Notes under the pieces: model-generated
What the model was told of the DNA's origin: nothing
The model's database searches: none
What the model saw: the letters and a program-made list of their open reading frames with translations, nothing else
Assembly: GCF_023702065.1 (NCBI RefSeq)
Contig: NZ_QFDM01000002.1
Span: forward strand, 186,001-250,000
From: Methanoculleus oceani
Lineage (GTDB): Archaea; Halobacteriota; Methanomicrobia; Methanomicrobiales; Methanoculleaceae
Length of the DNA: 64,000 nucleotides
Direction: 5' to 3'
Made by a program: the position numbers and the translations under genes
Shown here: positions 1 to 12,057 of the stretch, in pieces
How the letters are laid out: every line of letters begins with the position of its first letter
Numbering within the stretch: the first letter of the stretch is position 1

Positions 1-3123
<3,123 letters not shown>

Positions 3124-3141
3124 AACCTCCGCGCACCGACC

Positions 3142-3148
3142 TTTTTTT
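3142..3148 (+). terminator. T-run after gyrA
   Basis: Seven T residues 19 bases past the gyrA stop, within a C/T-rich stretch and without a clear hairpin. Archaeal RNA polymerase terminates on such T-runs, so this is a likely end of the gyrBA transcript. Inference from sequence only. Confidence 0.4.
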
Positions 3149-3246
3149 CAATCGAACCACATCAGAGAATCGCTTTTGTTCGCCCGACATGGGCACGAAC
3201 CCGCTCCACTGCCCCCACGGAGCATGTACCGGGCCTAAAAAGGGGG

Positions 3247-3462
3247 TTAAAATACCGGTTTCTTGAAGTACCTCAGCGCCTCGGGCTGGTGCTGCTCAAG
3301 TTCGCTGAAGAAGTACTGCGAGAGTTGCGGGTCGGAGCCGTTGATCGCCTCCTGCAGGGTGCGCAACAGCCAGCCCCGGATCTCCTGACCCCGGTCGAAC
3401 GTATTCATCACGACGACGACCGCCTCGTCCACATCCTGTCTGTCGTTCCATCGATAGGGCAT
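3247..3462 (-). CDS. Small conserved hypothetical protein, 71 aa
   Basis: Not recognised as a named family. The frame is open further upstream, but the start at the ATG 3460-3462 (MPYRWNDRQD) is preferred because a CGGAG ribosome-binding site lies about 9 bases before it, and the upstream extension is Arg-rich and low in complexity. The protein is acidic and mostly helical by eye, without membrane segments or cysteines. It is convergent with gyrA and divergent from the YjbQ-like gene. Function unknown. Confidence 0.6.
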   Translation of the reverse strand: MPYRWNDRQDVDEAVVVVMNTFDRGQEIRGWLLRTLQEAINGSDPQLSQYFFSELEQHQPEALRYFKKPVF

Positions 3463-3653
3463 AAACACTATCTCCGGAGAGGGAATACCCGCCCCACCTA
3501 TAAAGCGTTTACGGCGAACACGCCCGGGAACACCTCTCCGCACCGAGAACCGTCCCCATAACGTGCCGGTTCCGGCACCCCGTACCACCGTCACTTTCCG
3601 CGGGTTTTATCCGGATGAGAGACAACAGGGCGCCTGAATGAGGTGTCCGTAGC

Positions 3654-4067
3654 ATGTTCCGTACAACGATCAAGGTAGAGACGCATGGAGAAGGGGAGAT
3701 CGTCAACCTCACGTCCGGAGTAGCGCAGGCGATCACCGAGAGCGGCGTACGGGAAGGCCTTGCCTGTGTCTTCGTCGCAGGCTCGACCGCCGCCGTCACC
3801 ACCATCGAGTATGAGCCCGGCGTGCTCTCCGACCTCCGTCGGGCGCTCTCGGTCATCGCCCCGGCCGATATCCCCTACGCACACGATGCGGCATGGGGCG
3901 ACGGCAACGGACGGTCCCACGTCAGGGCGGCGATTGTCGGCCCGTCGCTCTCGGTCCCGGTGATCGAGGGCAGGCTCGCGTGCGGCACCTGGCAGCAGAT
4001 CGTCCTCCTGGAACTCGACGTGCGGTCGCACCGCGAGCGGACGGTCTACGTCACCGTCCAGGACTGA
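3654..4067 (+). CDS. YjbQ/UPF0047 family protein
   Basis: 137 residues, typical for the family (secondary thiamine-phosphate synthase YjbQ, COG0432). The conserved C-terminal signature is visible: GNGRSHVRAAIVGPS followed by GTWQQIVLLELD; the histidines around these motifs form the presumed metal/active site. Some members complement thiamine-phosphate synthase mutants when overexpressed, but the natural role is unsettled. The ATG at 3654 has AGGTG 8 bases upstream. It stands alone, so context adds nothing. Confidence 0.88.
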   Translation: MFRTTIKVETHGEGEIVNLTSGVAQAITESGVREGLACVFVAGSTAAVTTIEYEPGVLSDLRRALSVIAPADIPYAHDAAWGDGNGRSHVRAAIVGPSLSVPVIEGRLACGTWQQIVLLELDVRSHRERTVYVTVQD

Positions 4068-4211
4068 ACGCCGGGAAGGAAAGAGGCTCAAGACCCCGGC
4101 TGCCGCAGGATATATGAAGGGCAGAGCGATACGGTCGCCGGGCCGGCAACCCAGAGATGGTATCGCCCTGCTCCTGATCTTCGCCGGAATCGTTTGGGAA
4201 GAATGAGTGAT

Positions 4212-4475
4212 TTAATCGAGAGGTACCGTTTCCAGCTGCGACACCAGTTCCCAGATGCGGGTCCGTGCGTGGACCGGCATGTTCGGGTCATTGCTGATCT
4301 CGTCGATCATGGAGATTGCGGTTGCGGCGCGGAGACCGATACTCCGGGATTCGTCCTGGAGAACCGCTTTGGTCGCGTCTGCGACGCGACGGATATTGCG
4401 TGGAATTGTGGAATCCTCGCTGATATTCTGCAGCATCTGGATGCAGATCCGTATTGTTTCGTCTGGACTTGCCAT
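4212..4475 (-). CDS. UPF0147 family protein
   Basis: 87 residues, all-helical, matching the archaeal UPF0147 family in length and in the core [16 protein letters not shown] and [19 protein letters not shown]. The function of this widespread archaeal family is not known. The ATG at 4475 has a good upstream GAGGGG. It shares a palindromic TATA element with the divergent zinc-finger gene at 4542. Confidence 0.92.
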   Translation of the reverse strand: MASPDETIRICIQMLQNISEDSTIPRNIRRVADATKAVLQDESRSIGLRAATAISMIDEISNDPNMPVHARTRIWELVSQLETVPLD

Positions 4476-4509
4476 TAGAATTACCCCTCTATTATTAATG
4501 GCATCCAGA

Positions 4510-4519
4510 CATATATAAG
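4510..4519. promoter_or_regulatory. Bidirectional TATA element
   Basis: The ten bases CATATATAAG read as CTTATATATG on the other strand, a good archaeal TATA box either way. On the plus strand it lies about 25 bases before the ATG at 4542, fitting a leaderless transcript. On the minus strand it lies about 35-40 bases before the UPF0147 start, leaving room for the ribosome-binding site seen there. One element probably serves both genes. Confidence 0.6.
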
Positions 4520-4541
4520 TTCATTAAGGGAGTTCGACGAA

Positions 4542-4922
4542 ATGACGGCTGATCAGGCTGACGAAGTCATGGCCGGGTATCTCCTGAAGGGAGGAAAGAT
4601 GCTCGCTAAATCATGTAAGGTCTGCGGGTATCCCCTGTTTGAATACAAGGGAGAGACACAGTGCGTGATCTGTCCGCTCGCCGCACCAAAAGAGGATCTT
4701 CCCGAACCGGAGCCGCCCGGCGAGGTCCGGGAACCCGTGCAGTCTCCTGCACCGGCGGCGGCCGCCCGGGAACCGCAGGGCCGGGTGGCCGCGGAACTCG
4801 AGCGGACGATCGTCCATCTCTGCGAGCGGATCCGGGGCGAGCAGAGGGCCGGCGAATGCCTGACCCTGATGAAGGCGGTCGAGCGGGGCGCTAGAGCCCT
4901 CGCAACACTGGATCAGCGGTAA
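4542..4922 (+). CDS. Sjogren/scleroderma autoantigen p27-like zinc-ribbon protein
   Basis: 126 residues. The N-terminal half carries a zinc ribbon with CKVCGYPLFEYKGETQC followed by VIC, the signature of the archaeal/eukaryotic p27 autoantigen family (COG1645). A proline/glutamate-rich linker (about residues 45-80) leads to a C-terminal helix. The molecular role is not established. The start ATG at 4542 is about 25 bases past a TATA box, suggesting leaderless translation. The 3' end overlaps the end of the convergent hef gene by ten bases. Confidence 0.85.
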   Translation: MTADQADEVMAGYLLKGGKMLAKSCKVCGYPLFEYKGETQCVICPLAAPKEDLPEPEPPGEVREPVQSPAPAAAAREPQGRVAAELERTIVHLCERIRGEQRAGECLTLMKAVERGARALATLDQR

Positions 4923-7165
4923 GGCCTTCGGGCAAGATCCCATATCGCACGGGCCGTCTTTTCACCGATCCCGTGCACGGATGCCAGTTCCTTCTCTTCG
5001 GCATCGATGATCGCCTTGAGCGACCCGAAATGCTCGAGGAGGAGCCGTGCACTTTTCATACCGATGCCCGGGAACGCAGCGAGCGCATACTCCTGTTCTT
5101 CACGGACCGAGCGGTAGGACTTCTTCGGATGCACCTTGTGCTCTCCCCGCTCGCTCCCCTCCCGTTGTGCAAGGATGTAGAGCATCTCGGCGGTGTCGTC
5201 CGCATCCCTCGTGCGCATCAGCGTGACCCCCATATCCACCGTGATGGCCGCAAGCGTGCCCCGGACGGCGTTTTGGTGGATGTTGCGCACTTCGTAGAGG
5301 TCTTCCTCGCCCTCGATGATCAGGACGGGACGCGGCACCGCACCGGCCATGGCCTTGATCTGCCCGAAGAGGTCCCGCTCGACCAGGGTGTTCATGAAGT
5401 CATGGACGGTCTTGCGCTCGACAAGGATTCGATCGCCGATGGCGTAGTCGCCGAACTCGAGGCGCTCGAGCGTGATCGATGCCCCGAGTTCGTGCAGGCG
5501 CTCGGCGACCCGTGACGACGTCTCCCGGTCGTCGACGGTGATCGCCGGTCCCGGGGGAGCGAACGCGAGGAAGTCTATCTGCCTGGTGGCGGCAGGGATA
5601 GGCGGGACGGCCGGGGTGGGGGCGGGCGCAGTGCTCATGCCCCTGATCCCGGTCACCATCGCCCGCTCCCGGGTCTGGCTCACGTACCGGAACGTCTCGT
5701 CTGAGGTGCCTTTCGTCACCAGCACGACGATCGTGCCGCTGCCGCTCCTCCCGGTCCGCCCCTTCCGCTGGATGCTCCTGATCTCCGAGGGGACGGCCTC
5801 GTAGAAGATGACCATGTCCGTCGAGGGGACATCGAGCCCTTCCTCGCCTACGGAGGTCGCGACCAGACACCTGAACTCACCCTCCCGGAACCGGGCAAGG
5901 CTCGCGATCTGCTCTTTCTGCGAGAGCCCCCGCTCCGCATCCCGGGAGGCCTGGCCGACGAACCGCTCGCATGCGATGCCGCTTTCGGAGAGCGCGTCGA
6001 CGAGCGTCTGGACGGTGTCGCGGTAGGTGGCAAAGACGATGATCCGGCTCTGTGGGTGCGCTGCAAGCTGCGCCCGCACGAGTTCCCGGACGATGGCGAC
6101 CTTGGGATGGAGTTCCTCCTTCCAGCCGCCGGAGACCTCGACGAGACTCTGGTAGGCAGGGTCGCCGACAAGGCGCTTGCTCGCCTTGCTCCCTGCGCTC
6201 GAGGCTCCTTCCGCGCCGAGCCGGGCGAGATACAGTTTGAGCGCAACGCTGCCCTGCGTCTCGACGAGCGAGATGGCGTGACGGAGTTTCATGCACTCCG
6301 CGTGCAGGGAGGCCGCGATGAACGCGGAGGGGTCCCGCGTCCGTATACGCTGCTGGATCTGGGCGTTCAAGGCGTTAAGCGCCTTCATGGAGAGTTTGTC
6401 AGGTGCAGGAACCCGGAAATTGAGTTTCGCGAGCCGGGCAAGACGGGACTCCACGAGCCCCCGGAGAACGACGAGCGCCGCCTGCAGTTCTTCGGGCAGG
6501 TAGACGTCGACGTACTGGATGTCGCGCTCGTGGATGTAGGGGCGGACATCCTCGTCGGTCTCCACCCGTGTCTCGACCGCCTCGACACGAAGGTTGTCGC
6601 AGACCTCCTGCACCTTCACCTGGTCGCCCCCGGGAGAAGCGGTCATCGCGAGCAGCAGGGGCTTTTTTGCCGTGGTGCAGTAGTGCTGCGCAAGAAAGAC
6701 GTAGGCGTAGTTGCCCACCGCACGGTGGCACTCGTCCACGACCAGCAGCACGACGTCGGCAAGGCTGTATCTTCCCGCCAGGCAGTCGTTCTTGATCACC
6801 TGCGGGGTGGCGAAACAGACCCGGCACGCCTTCCAGGCACTGGTCCGCTCCTCCGGGGGAGTGTCGCCGGTGAACATGACAAAATCGGACTCTTCCGGCT
6901 CGGAACCTTCCCGGGAGAGCAGGAACTGCTTGAAAAAGCGGAGGTGCTGCTCGACCAGGGGTTTTGTAGGCGCAAGCATCAGCACCTTGCCCGGGTGGGA
7001 GTAGAGGCGGGACGCCGCGACGATGAGCGCGACGGCCGTCTTCCCGAGGCCGGTCGGGAGGACGACCATCGTGTTCGCGTCAAGCGCCCGGAGCGCAATG
7101 GTGAACTGGTACCGCCGCTCCTCGATGCTCTGGGGTCGGATCAGCGGGTGGGAGATATGGTTCAT
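4913..7165 (-). CDS. hef: Hef: fork-structure-specific helicase/nuclease (FANCM/XPF family)
   Basis: 750 residues, full length for euryarchaeal Hef. The N-terminal superfamily 2 helicase has the Walker A segment LPTGLGKT (about residues 37-44), the DECH box (VVDECHRA) and the C-terminal helicase motif QRKGRTGRSGSG. The C-terminal part is an XPF-type nuclease: VDDRE, then GDYAIGDRILVERKTVHDF with the ERKxxxD catalytic motif. It ends with a tandem helix-hairpin-helix (FPGIGMKSARLLLEHFG). Hef acts on stalled replication forks and branched DNA. Its start overlaps the glyS stop by four bases (ATGA), so both belong to one transcript read from glyS. Confidence 0.96.
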   Translation of the reverse strand: MNHISHPLIRPQSIEERRYQFTIALRALDANTMVVLPTGLGKTAVALIVAASRLYSHPGKVLMLAPTKPLVEQHLRFFKQFLLSREGSEPEESDFVMFTGDTPPEERTSAWKACRVCFATPQVIKNDCLAGRYSLADVVLLVVDECHRAVGNYAYVFLAQHYCTTAKKPLLLAMTASPGGDQVKVQEVCDNLRVEAVETRVETDEDVRPYIHERDIQYVDVYLPEELQAALVVLRGLVESRLARLAKLNFRVPAPDKLSMKALNALNAQIQQRIRTRDPSAFIAASLHAECMKLRHAISLVETQGSVALKLYLARLGAEGASSAGSKASKRLVGDPAYQSLVEVSGGWKEELHPKVAIVRELVRAQLAAHPQSRIIVFATYRDTVQTLVDALSESGIACERFVGQASRDAERGLSQKEQIASLARFREGEFRCLVATSVGEEGLDVPSTDMVIFYEAVPSEIRSIQRKGRTGRSGSGTIVVLVTKGTSDETFRYVSQTRERAMVTGIRGMSTAPAPTPAVPPIPAATRQIDFLAFAPPGPAITVDDRETSSRVAERLHELGASITLERLEFGDYAIGDRILVERKTVHDFMNTLVERDLFGQIKAMAGAVPRPVLIIEGEEDLYEVRNIHQNAVRGTLAAITVDMGVTLMRTRDADDTAEMLYILAQREGSERGEHKVHPKKSYRSVREEQEYALAAFPGIGMKSARLLLEHFGSLKAIIDAEEKELASVHGIGEKTARAIWDLARRPYR

Positions 7166-8892
7166 GCCCTGAGTTCATGGAATGTGGTGACACCGGAGAT
7201 GAGTGCGGAGAGGGTCTCCGGCAGCCGCTCGACCGGTATGCGGACCTGCTCCATGCTGTCACGATCCCTCACGGTCACGGTATTGTCCTCGAGCGTATCG
7301 TAGTCGACGGTGACGGCAAAGGGTGTCCCGACCTCGTCCTGTCTCCGGTAACGCCTGCCGATGGCGCCGGAGTCGTCGTACTGGGCGAGGATGCGGCATC
7401 CCGCGAGCCTTTCCGTGATCGTCTGCGCGATTTCATCGAGGCCGTCCCGGTTCATCAGCGGGAAGACGGCGACCTGGATCGGTGCGACCGCCGGCGGGAG
7501 CCGGAGCACCTTTCTTATCTCGCCCTCGACCTCCTCCTCGGCGTAGCTGTGCTCCAGCGCGACGTAGATCATCCGGTCGATGCCGTATGACGGCTCGATG
7601 ACATGGGGCATCACCTCTTCGCCGCGGACCTCCACCTCTTCCTCGTGAACCTGGTAGAGGTCGGCGGTGATGAAGAACTCCTCGCCGTCGACGGTAACCC
7701 GCGCGCCGTCCTCTCCAGGCTCCGAAACGGCCAGCGCGTCTGCAATAGCCTTCGCCTTGCCGCGGAACCGGGGTCCGAGCACGCCCATATCGGCAACGAT
7801 CCGCCGCTTTACGACCTTTTTGGGCTCGTCGTAGGGTATGAAGACCGTCATCGAGGTGCCGGACTGCCCGGCATGCGAGCGCAGGTCGTAGTTGGTGCGG
7901 TCGGCGATGCCGACGATCTCAACCCAGCCGAAGCGGCCGGAGTATACCTCGGCGTCCCAGCAGTCGGCAGCGTAGTGCGCCCGCTCGTCGGTCAGGTGCT
8001 GGCGGAACCGGAGTTTCGCCGGGTCAACGCCGATTGCGGTCAGGATCCTGTGGGTGAGCGCGATGTAGTAGGCGACGTACTCGTTTGCGATCAGCCCCTC
8101 GTCCACGGCGGCACGCATCGTGATCCCGGCCGGCTCCTGGCCATCGAGCTGACGGTCGATGGTGAGGAGGGGCGCTGGATACTCCGCGTAGCGGTGGAAG
8201 GCGGGATGGTCCTTCCGGTCGGGGTGGACGAAGATCTCGGCCTCAGCCTGGGAGAACTCCCGCAGCCGGATCATGCCCTGGCGGGGAGAGATCTCGTTGC
8301 GGTAGGACTTCCCGATCTGGACCGCGCCGAAGGGAAGCTTGTCCCGGTAGAAGCGCAGGAGCCTGGAAAAGTCGGTGAAGATGCCCTGGGCGGTCTCGGG
8401 GCGCAGGTAGCCCTTCCGCTGCGACCCGGGGCCGATGGTCGTCTCGAACATCAGGTTGAAGGCAAAGACGCCCGCTTCGCCCAGGGGTTCCTTGCATGCA
8501 GGGCAGGGAAGGTTACAGAGCGCTGCCTGGAGCGCCTCAGCCGGGAGCGTGCCTGCATTCCCGATGCCGTTCTCCTCTGCGATGTGATCGGCGCGGAGAT
8601 ACTCGCCGCAGTGCGGACACTGCACCATCTTGTCGGCAAACTCTTTCACATGACCGGATGCGACGAAGATTGCTTCATTCCCAACGGTGGGGCATTCGAT
8701 CTCGTAGTAGCCCTCCTGGAAGACGTAGAACGATCGCCAGAGGTTCTCTACGTTGCGCTTCATCATCGCTCCGAGCGGGCCGTAGTCGATGAACCCGGCG
8801 ATCGACCCGTATATCTCGGCTGAGGGCCAGACGAAACCCCGTCTTCTGGCTACTTCCATGACTTTTTCGTAAATATCGCTCGTCTCGGCCAT
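7162..8892 (-). CDS. glyS: Glycyl-tRNA synthetase (alpha2 class II type)
   Basis: 576 residues, the size of the archaeal/eukaryotic dimeric enzyme. It charges tRNA-Gly. Motif 1 lies around FIDYGPLGAMMKRNVE; motif 2 is visible as IGKSYRNEISPRQGMIRLREF; motif 3 as EPSYGIDRMIYVALEHSY. Cys pairs CPHCGEY and CPACKEP suggest a zinc-binding insertion. The C-terminal anticodon-binding domain begins near APIQVAVFPLMN. A probable minus-strand TATA element (CTTTATTA) lies around 8920-8930. hef follows with a four-base overlap. Confidence 0.97.
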   Translation of the reverse strand: MAETSDIYEKVMEVARRRGFVWPSAEIYGSIAGFIDYGPLGAMMKRNVENLWRSFYVFQEGYYEIECPTVGNEAIFVASGHVKEFADKMVQCPHCGEYLRADHIAEENGIGNAGTLPAEALQAALCNLPCPACKEPLGEAGVFAFNLMFETTIGPGSQRKGYLRPETAQGIFTDFSRLLRFYRDKLPFGAVQIGKSYRNEISPRQGMIRLREFSQAEAEIFVHPDRKDHPAFHRYAEYPAPLLTIDRQLDGQEPAGITMRAAVDEGLIANEYVAYYIALTHRILTAIGVDPAKLRFRQHLTDERAHYAADCWDAEVYSGRFGWVEIVGIADRTNYDLRSHAGQSGTSMTVFIPYDEPKKVVKRRIVADMGVLGPRFRGKAKAIADALAVSEPGEDGARVTVDGEEFFITADLYQVHEEEVEVRGEEVMPHVIEPSYGIDRMIYVALEHSYAEEEVEGEIRKVLRLPPAVAPIQVAVFPLMNRDGLDEIAQTITERLAGCRILAQYDDSGAIGRRYRRQDEVGTPFAVTVDYDTLEDNTVTVRDRDSMEQVRIPVERLPETLSALISGVTTFHELRA

Positions 8893-9128
8893 AGTCCTGC
8901 AGTACAGTTGAGCGCCGGTGCTAATAAAGAATGGTCCTCCCCTCGCGCGAGATCACAATTCTTCGAAAAAGGGGCCGAACGAGGAGGGTTTTTTTCCACG
9001 GTCGGCAGTATCCCGGAAGATATGGTTACATCCACAAAAATGATCTTTCTATCTCGGTGGATTATATGGTAAGCTTTAAATGTTAGCGGTTGTAATGTAG
9101 GGAACGTTACGCCCCGGTTGGGGGATAA

Positions 9129-9159
9129 ACTATATATCCAGGGTCATCAAGGGTGACCC
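9129..9159 (+). promoter_or_regulatory. TATA box with an inverted repeat at the expected start of transcription
   Basis: ACTATATATCC (9129-9139) is a strong TATA box. Directly after it GGGTCA (9141-9146) and TGACCC (9154-9159) form a perfect six-base inverted repeat around the expected start site. It could be an operator or the first hairpin of the mRNA. A second, weaker TATA-like stretch (GCTTTAAATG) lies near 9073-9082. Together with the glyS promoter this accounts for the gene-free stretch 8893-9200. Confidence 0.5.
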
Positions 9160-9200
9160 ACGGAACCAGACGGTGGAATACAGAACAGAGAGACACGGAC

Positions 9201-9809
9201 ATGGCAGAAGATACCCGCAAGCAGCAGCTCCTTGAGCTGTTCACGACCATCACGAACAAGAAGACGATCGTTGAGCCGATGAGAAAGGTTCACGGTACGC
9301 TTCGGGATCGCGACGCTGTTGAGCGCGAGATTGCCCTGATCATGCGCGAAGTCCTCGATCAAGGGTATTTCAAGACCAAACTCGCCCCGCGGCAACTTGC
9401 AAAACTCGTGGTCGCGTATTACGACGGCAAGAACGACACCGAGATTGCGAGGGCGCTCGGCGACGAGAAGCTGAGCAAGACCGTGGCACGCGCCCGGGTC
9501 CGCCTCAAACTCTTCAGGGAACTCGACTTCAAGATGCCGTTCGACCAGGGAACGATGTCGGACCTTCTTGATTCGGGGAAGACCATGAAGGAGATCAGCG
9601 AGGAACTCGACGTGAGCCCCTCCACGCTTCGTGAGTACCGCCATGTGATCGAGCAGCAGAGAGACACCACTCTCGACCCATACCTGGAACGGATCCGGGA
9701 TGTGATGGAAGACCGCGATCTCTCCGAGCTGATGACGCGCGGTGTCGCCAACGACGGTCTCGCCGAGGCGATCGACATCACCGAAGCGATCGATATGGGG
9801 GAGTTCTGA
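9201..9809 (+). CDS. Predicted HTH regulator, similar to haloarchaeal Cmi4 family
   Basis: 202 residues from the ATG at 9201; the frame extends 16 codons upstream, but that part contains the promoter hairpin and is unlikely to be translated. Two helix-turn-helix-like segments are visible: YDGKNDTEIARALGDEKL (middle) and MKEISEELDVSPSTLREY (C-terminal half). The order of segments resembles haloarchaeal conditioned-medium-induced protein 4, from memory of the family rather than a search. It is probably a DNA-binding protein. The hairpin in its own promoter suggests autoregulation, which is inference. Confidence 0.6.
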   Translation: MAEDTRKQQLLELFTTITNKKTIVEPMRKVHGTLRDRDAVEREIALIMREVLDQGYFKTKLAPRQLAKLVVAYYDGKNDTEIARALGDEKLSKTVARARVRLKLFRELDFKMPFDQGTMSDLLDSGKTMKEISEELDVSPSTLREYRHVIEQQRDTTLDPYLERIRDVMEDRDLSELMTRGVANDGLAEAIDITEAIDMGEF

Positions 9810-9874
9810 ACCCCGGGTCCACCCTCTGTAACCCCACTGAACATTTTTTAGTCTCGAAAATCGATCTCTTCTCC

Positions 9875-10576
9875 ATGAGGTTGACCTGGCTTGGCCACGC
9901 TTGTTTCTCGCTTGCTGGATCGCGGACGATCCTCATCGATCCCTTCATCCCGGAGGACTCGCTCCCAACGAAACCCGATATCGTTGCCGTGACGCACGCG
10001 CACGCGGACCACCTGGGCATTACCGCACGGTTGAAGACGAAGACGGTCGCTATCAACGAGGTGGCGAAGTACCTCAAAGCGAAGGGCGTTCCTGCCGAAC
10101 CGATGAACATCGGCGGCAGCATCACCGTCGACGGCGTCCGGTTCACGATGACGCCCGCGCTCCACTCGTCGTGGCTGGAGGACGAGGGCATGGGCTTCTA
10201 CGGCGGTGTGGCCGCCGGGTTCGTCATCGCGATGGACGGCATCAGCGTCTACCACGCGGGGGATACGGCGCTCTTCTCCGACATGCAGCTCATCCGCGAC
10301 CTCTACCGGCCGGACGTGGCGCTCCTCCCCGTCGGCGGGTGCTTCACGATGGGGCCCGAGGAGGCGATGATCGCGGCCCGGTACATCGGCGCGCCACTGG
10401 TGATCCCGATGCACTACGACACCTTCCCCGCCATCCGGCAGAACGTGGAGGACTTCAAGCAGGCCATCGAGCGGACGACGTCGATCCGGGTCGCGGTACT
10501 CTCGCCGGGGGAGAGCATCGAGGTTGGTCCGGAGGGTTCCGGGGAGTGCGACGGTTCGGAGCGCGATGGTTCGTAA
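9875..10576 (+). CDS. UPF0173 metallo-beta-lactamase-fold hydrolase (UlaG-like)
   Basis: 233 residues. The N-terminal strand MRLTWLGHACF, the metal ligands THAHADHLG, the HAGDT motif and MHYDTFP place it in UPF0173/UlaG-like hydrolases (COG2220). The substrate is unknown. The family usually ends soon after the SPGESIEV-type segment. Here about 15 further residues (GPEGSGECDGSERDGS region) are encoded by the start of a hairpin-rich repeat that runs past the stop, so the tail is probably an acquired extension. Confidence 0.9.
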   Translation: MRLTWLGHACFSLAGSRTILIDPFIPEDSLPTKPDIVAVTHAHADHLGITARLKTKTVAINEVAKYLKAKGVPAEPMNIGGSITVDGVRFTMTPALHSSWLEDEGMGFYGGVAAGFVIAMDGISVYHAGDTALFSDMQLIRDLYRPDVALLPVGGCFTMGPEEAMIAARYIGAPLVIPMHYDTFPAIRQNVEDFKQAIERTTSIRVAVLSPGESIEVGPEGSGECDGSERDGS

Positions 10577-10790
10577 GAACCGGAGCGTGAGCACCGAAGG
10601 TGCGAAGAACCGGAGCTTGAGAAGACCGAAGGTCTTCGAGTGCGACGTTCCGACAGGAACGTCGTTCCCTCAGACGCCATATTACGTCCACCCTGCCAGT
10701 TCCCGGGGCTTCTCCTTGCAGGGAGGGCGCTCCCGTCGCAACTCGAAAACGCTTCGCGTTTTCTCAAGCTCCGGTCCTTTGGACCATCGC
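10541..10790. repeat. Modular hairpin repeat, two arms in opposite orientation
   Basis: An array of short perfect hairpins joined by the spacer GGAGC-TGAG: GCACC-GAA-GGTGC (10591-10603), GAAGACC-GAA-GGTCTTC (10621-10637), CGACGTTCC/GGAACGTCG (10643-10664), then in opposite orientation GAAAACGC-TTC-GCGTTTTC (10745-10763) and GGTCC-TTT-GGACC (10773-10785). Stems differ but keep pairing and a GAA-type loop. The right arm read backwards matches the copy at 12058-12135. It covers most of the gene-free stretch 10577-10930. Not an IS: no transposase or obvious target duplication. Confidence 0.75.
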
Positions 10791-10930
10791 ACCCTTCGGC
10801 CGTCGCACACCCCATGCCCCCACCCCCACCCTCCACCTGATCCTGCACAAGGTATATGTGGTCTCAAGCCCGCAATGGGGCCAGGCTCACCGATCGTTCG
10901 GTGAGAATACGCAGTACGAGGTGATGGAAA

Positions 10931-11893
10931 ATGGAAGAGAAGATGTTCACCCGAGGCGGCATGGACCGCCTCCAGGCGCGGACCGACCGGGAAAACTTCC
11001 CGTATCCCCGCGGCGACGGGAAGGTCAAACTTGTGAATGCAGCCTGGCTGGCCAACCACCTGCACGATGACAACCTGACGATCGTCGACGTCCAGCCGAA
11101 CATTCACGACTACATCCAGGAACATATCCCGGGTGCCGTTTACCTGACCGAGGGGGTCCTGCGGGTATCCAACCGCGGCTTCCCGGGGTCTTACAGCCCG
11201 AACGCCTGCCTGCAGGAGTCGTTCCGGCGTGCGGGTATCGAGGCCGACTCCCCGGTCGTCGTCTACACCGGAAAAGGCACGTTTTCCAGCGCGGGCGACG
11301 GGCTCGGGCAGACGATGATGGCCTACACCCTGGCGAAATACGGCCACAATCGCGTATACCTCCTCGACGGCGGGATAGACACGTGGAAGAGCGAGGGAGG
11401 CGAACTCTCGCAGGACTACCCCGCCGTCGAGCCGTCCAGCTTCACCGCCGAGGTTCGCGATGACTATCCCATCGGGTACGAGGAGTTCCGGCAGATCAAG
11501 GACAACGACGATGTGGTCGTGCTCGATGCACGCCCGGCAAAGGTGTACGAAGGAAAAGGACCCTGGAGGAAGGCCGGGCATATCCCGGGTGCCGTCAATC
11601 TGCCCTGGAAGAGCCTGATGGACGAGGGCAACCCGGCGCTGCTCAAATCGAACGACGAACTCGACATGATCCTGGAAGAGCACGGCGTCGACCGGAGCAA
11701 GACCGTCATCTGCTCGTGCGGGACCGGCCGGGAGGCCACGAACGAGTTTGTCCTCTTGAAGTGGTTCTACCTCTACCCCAACGTTCGGATCTACGAGGGA
11801 TCGTTCACCGAATGGGTTACGCATCCTGATAACCCGGTCGTAGAAGGGCCCGAGCCCCGAGAAGCGAGAGCTGAGGCGGCTCCTGCACGGTAA
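10931..11893 (+). CDS. Two-domain sulfurtransferase (rhodanese)
   Basis: 320 residues with two rhodanese domains. The first (about 30-155) contains HIPGAVYL and DGGIDTWKSEGGE, but its active-site loop reads YTGKGTFSSAGDG and has no cysteine. The second (about 170-300) has HIPGAVNLPW and the catalytic loop CSCGTGRE. As in other thiosulfate/3-mercaptopyruvate sulfurtransferases, only the second domain should bind the persulfide. It transfers sulfane sulfur to cyanide or another acceptor; the physiological substrate cannot be told. The Ala/Glu-rich tail is short. Confidence 0.9.
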   Translation: MEEKMFTRGGMDRLQARTDRENFPYPRGDGKVKLVNAAWLANHLHDDNLTIVDVQPNIHDYIQEHIPGAVYLTEGVLRVSNRGFPGSYSPNACLQESFRRAGIEADSPVVVYTGKGTFSSAGDGLGQTMMAYTLAKYGHNRVYLLDGGIDTWKSEGGELSQDYPAVEPSSFTAEVRDDYPIGYEEFRQIKDNDDVVVLDARPAKVYEGKGPWRKAGHIPGAVNLPWKSLMDEGNPALLKSNDELDMILEEHGVDRSKTVICSCGTGREATNEFVLLKWFYLYPNVRIYEGSFTEWVTHPDNPVVEGPEPREARAEAAPAR

Positions 11894-12057
11894 TCCGTAA
11901 ATGCCCGGGCAACCGGCCAAAACCTTTATTTCCTACTTTTTCAAAACAGAAATTATTAAATATCACTGTGAACTAAATAGCCCTAGAGAGATTTGGATCC
12001 GCACAAGACACTTCCCCCCTTGACGTCGTCTTTTCGTGCATCCTCTTCTCTCTAAAT

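Noticed and set aside
6056..7303. Open frame of 415 codons antisense to hef
   Set aside because: The hef helicase motifs occupy the minus strand; the plus-strand product is Arg/Gly/Asp-rich shadow sequence.
7603..8823. Open frame of 406 codons antisense to glyS
   Set aside because: It mirrors the codon pattern of a high-GC gene; glyS motifs are clear on the other strand and the antisense product shows no family motif.
10541..10790. CRISPR array
   Set aside because: Palindromic units differ in stem sequence and spacing; there are no constant repeats with unique spacers and no cas genes.
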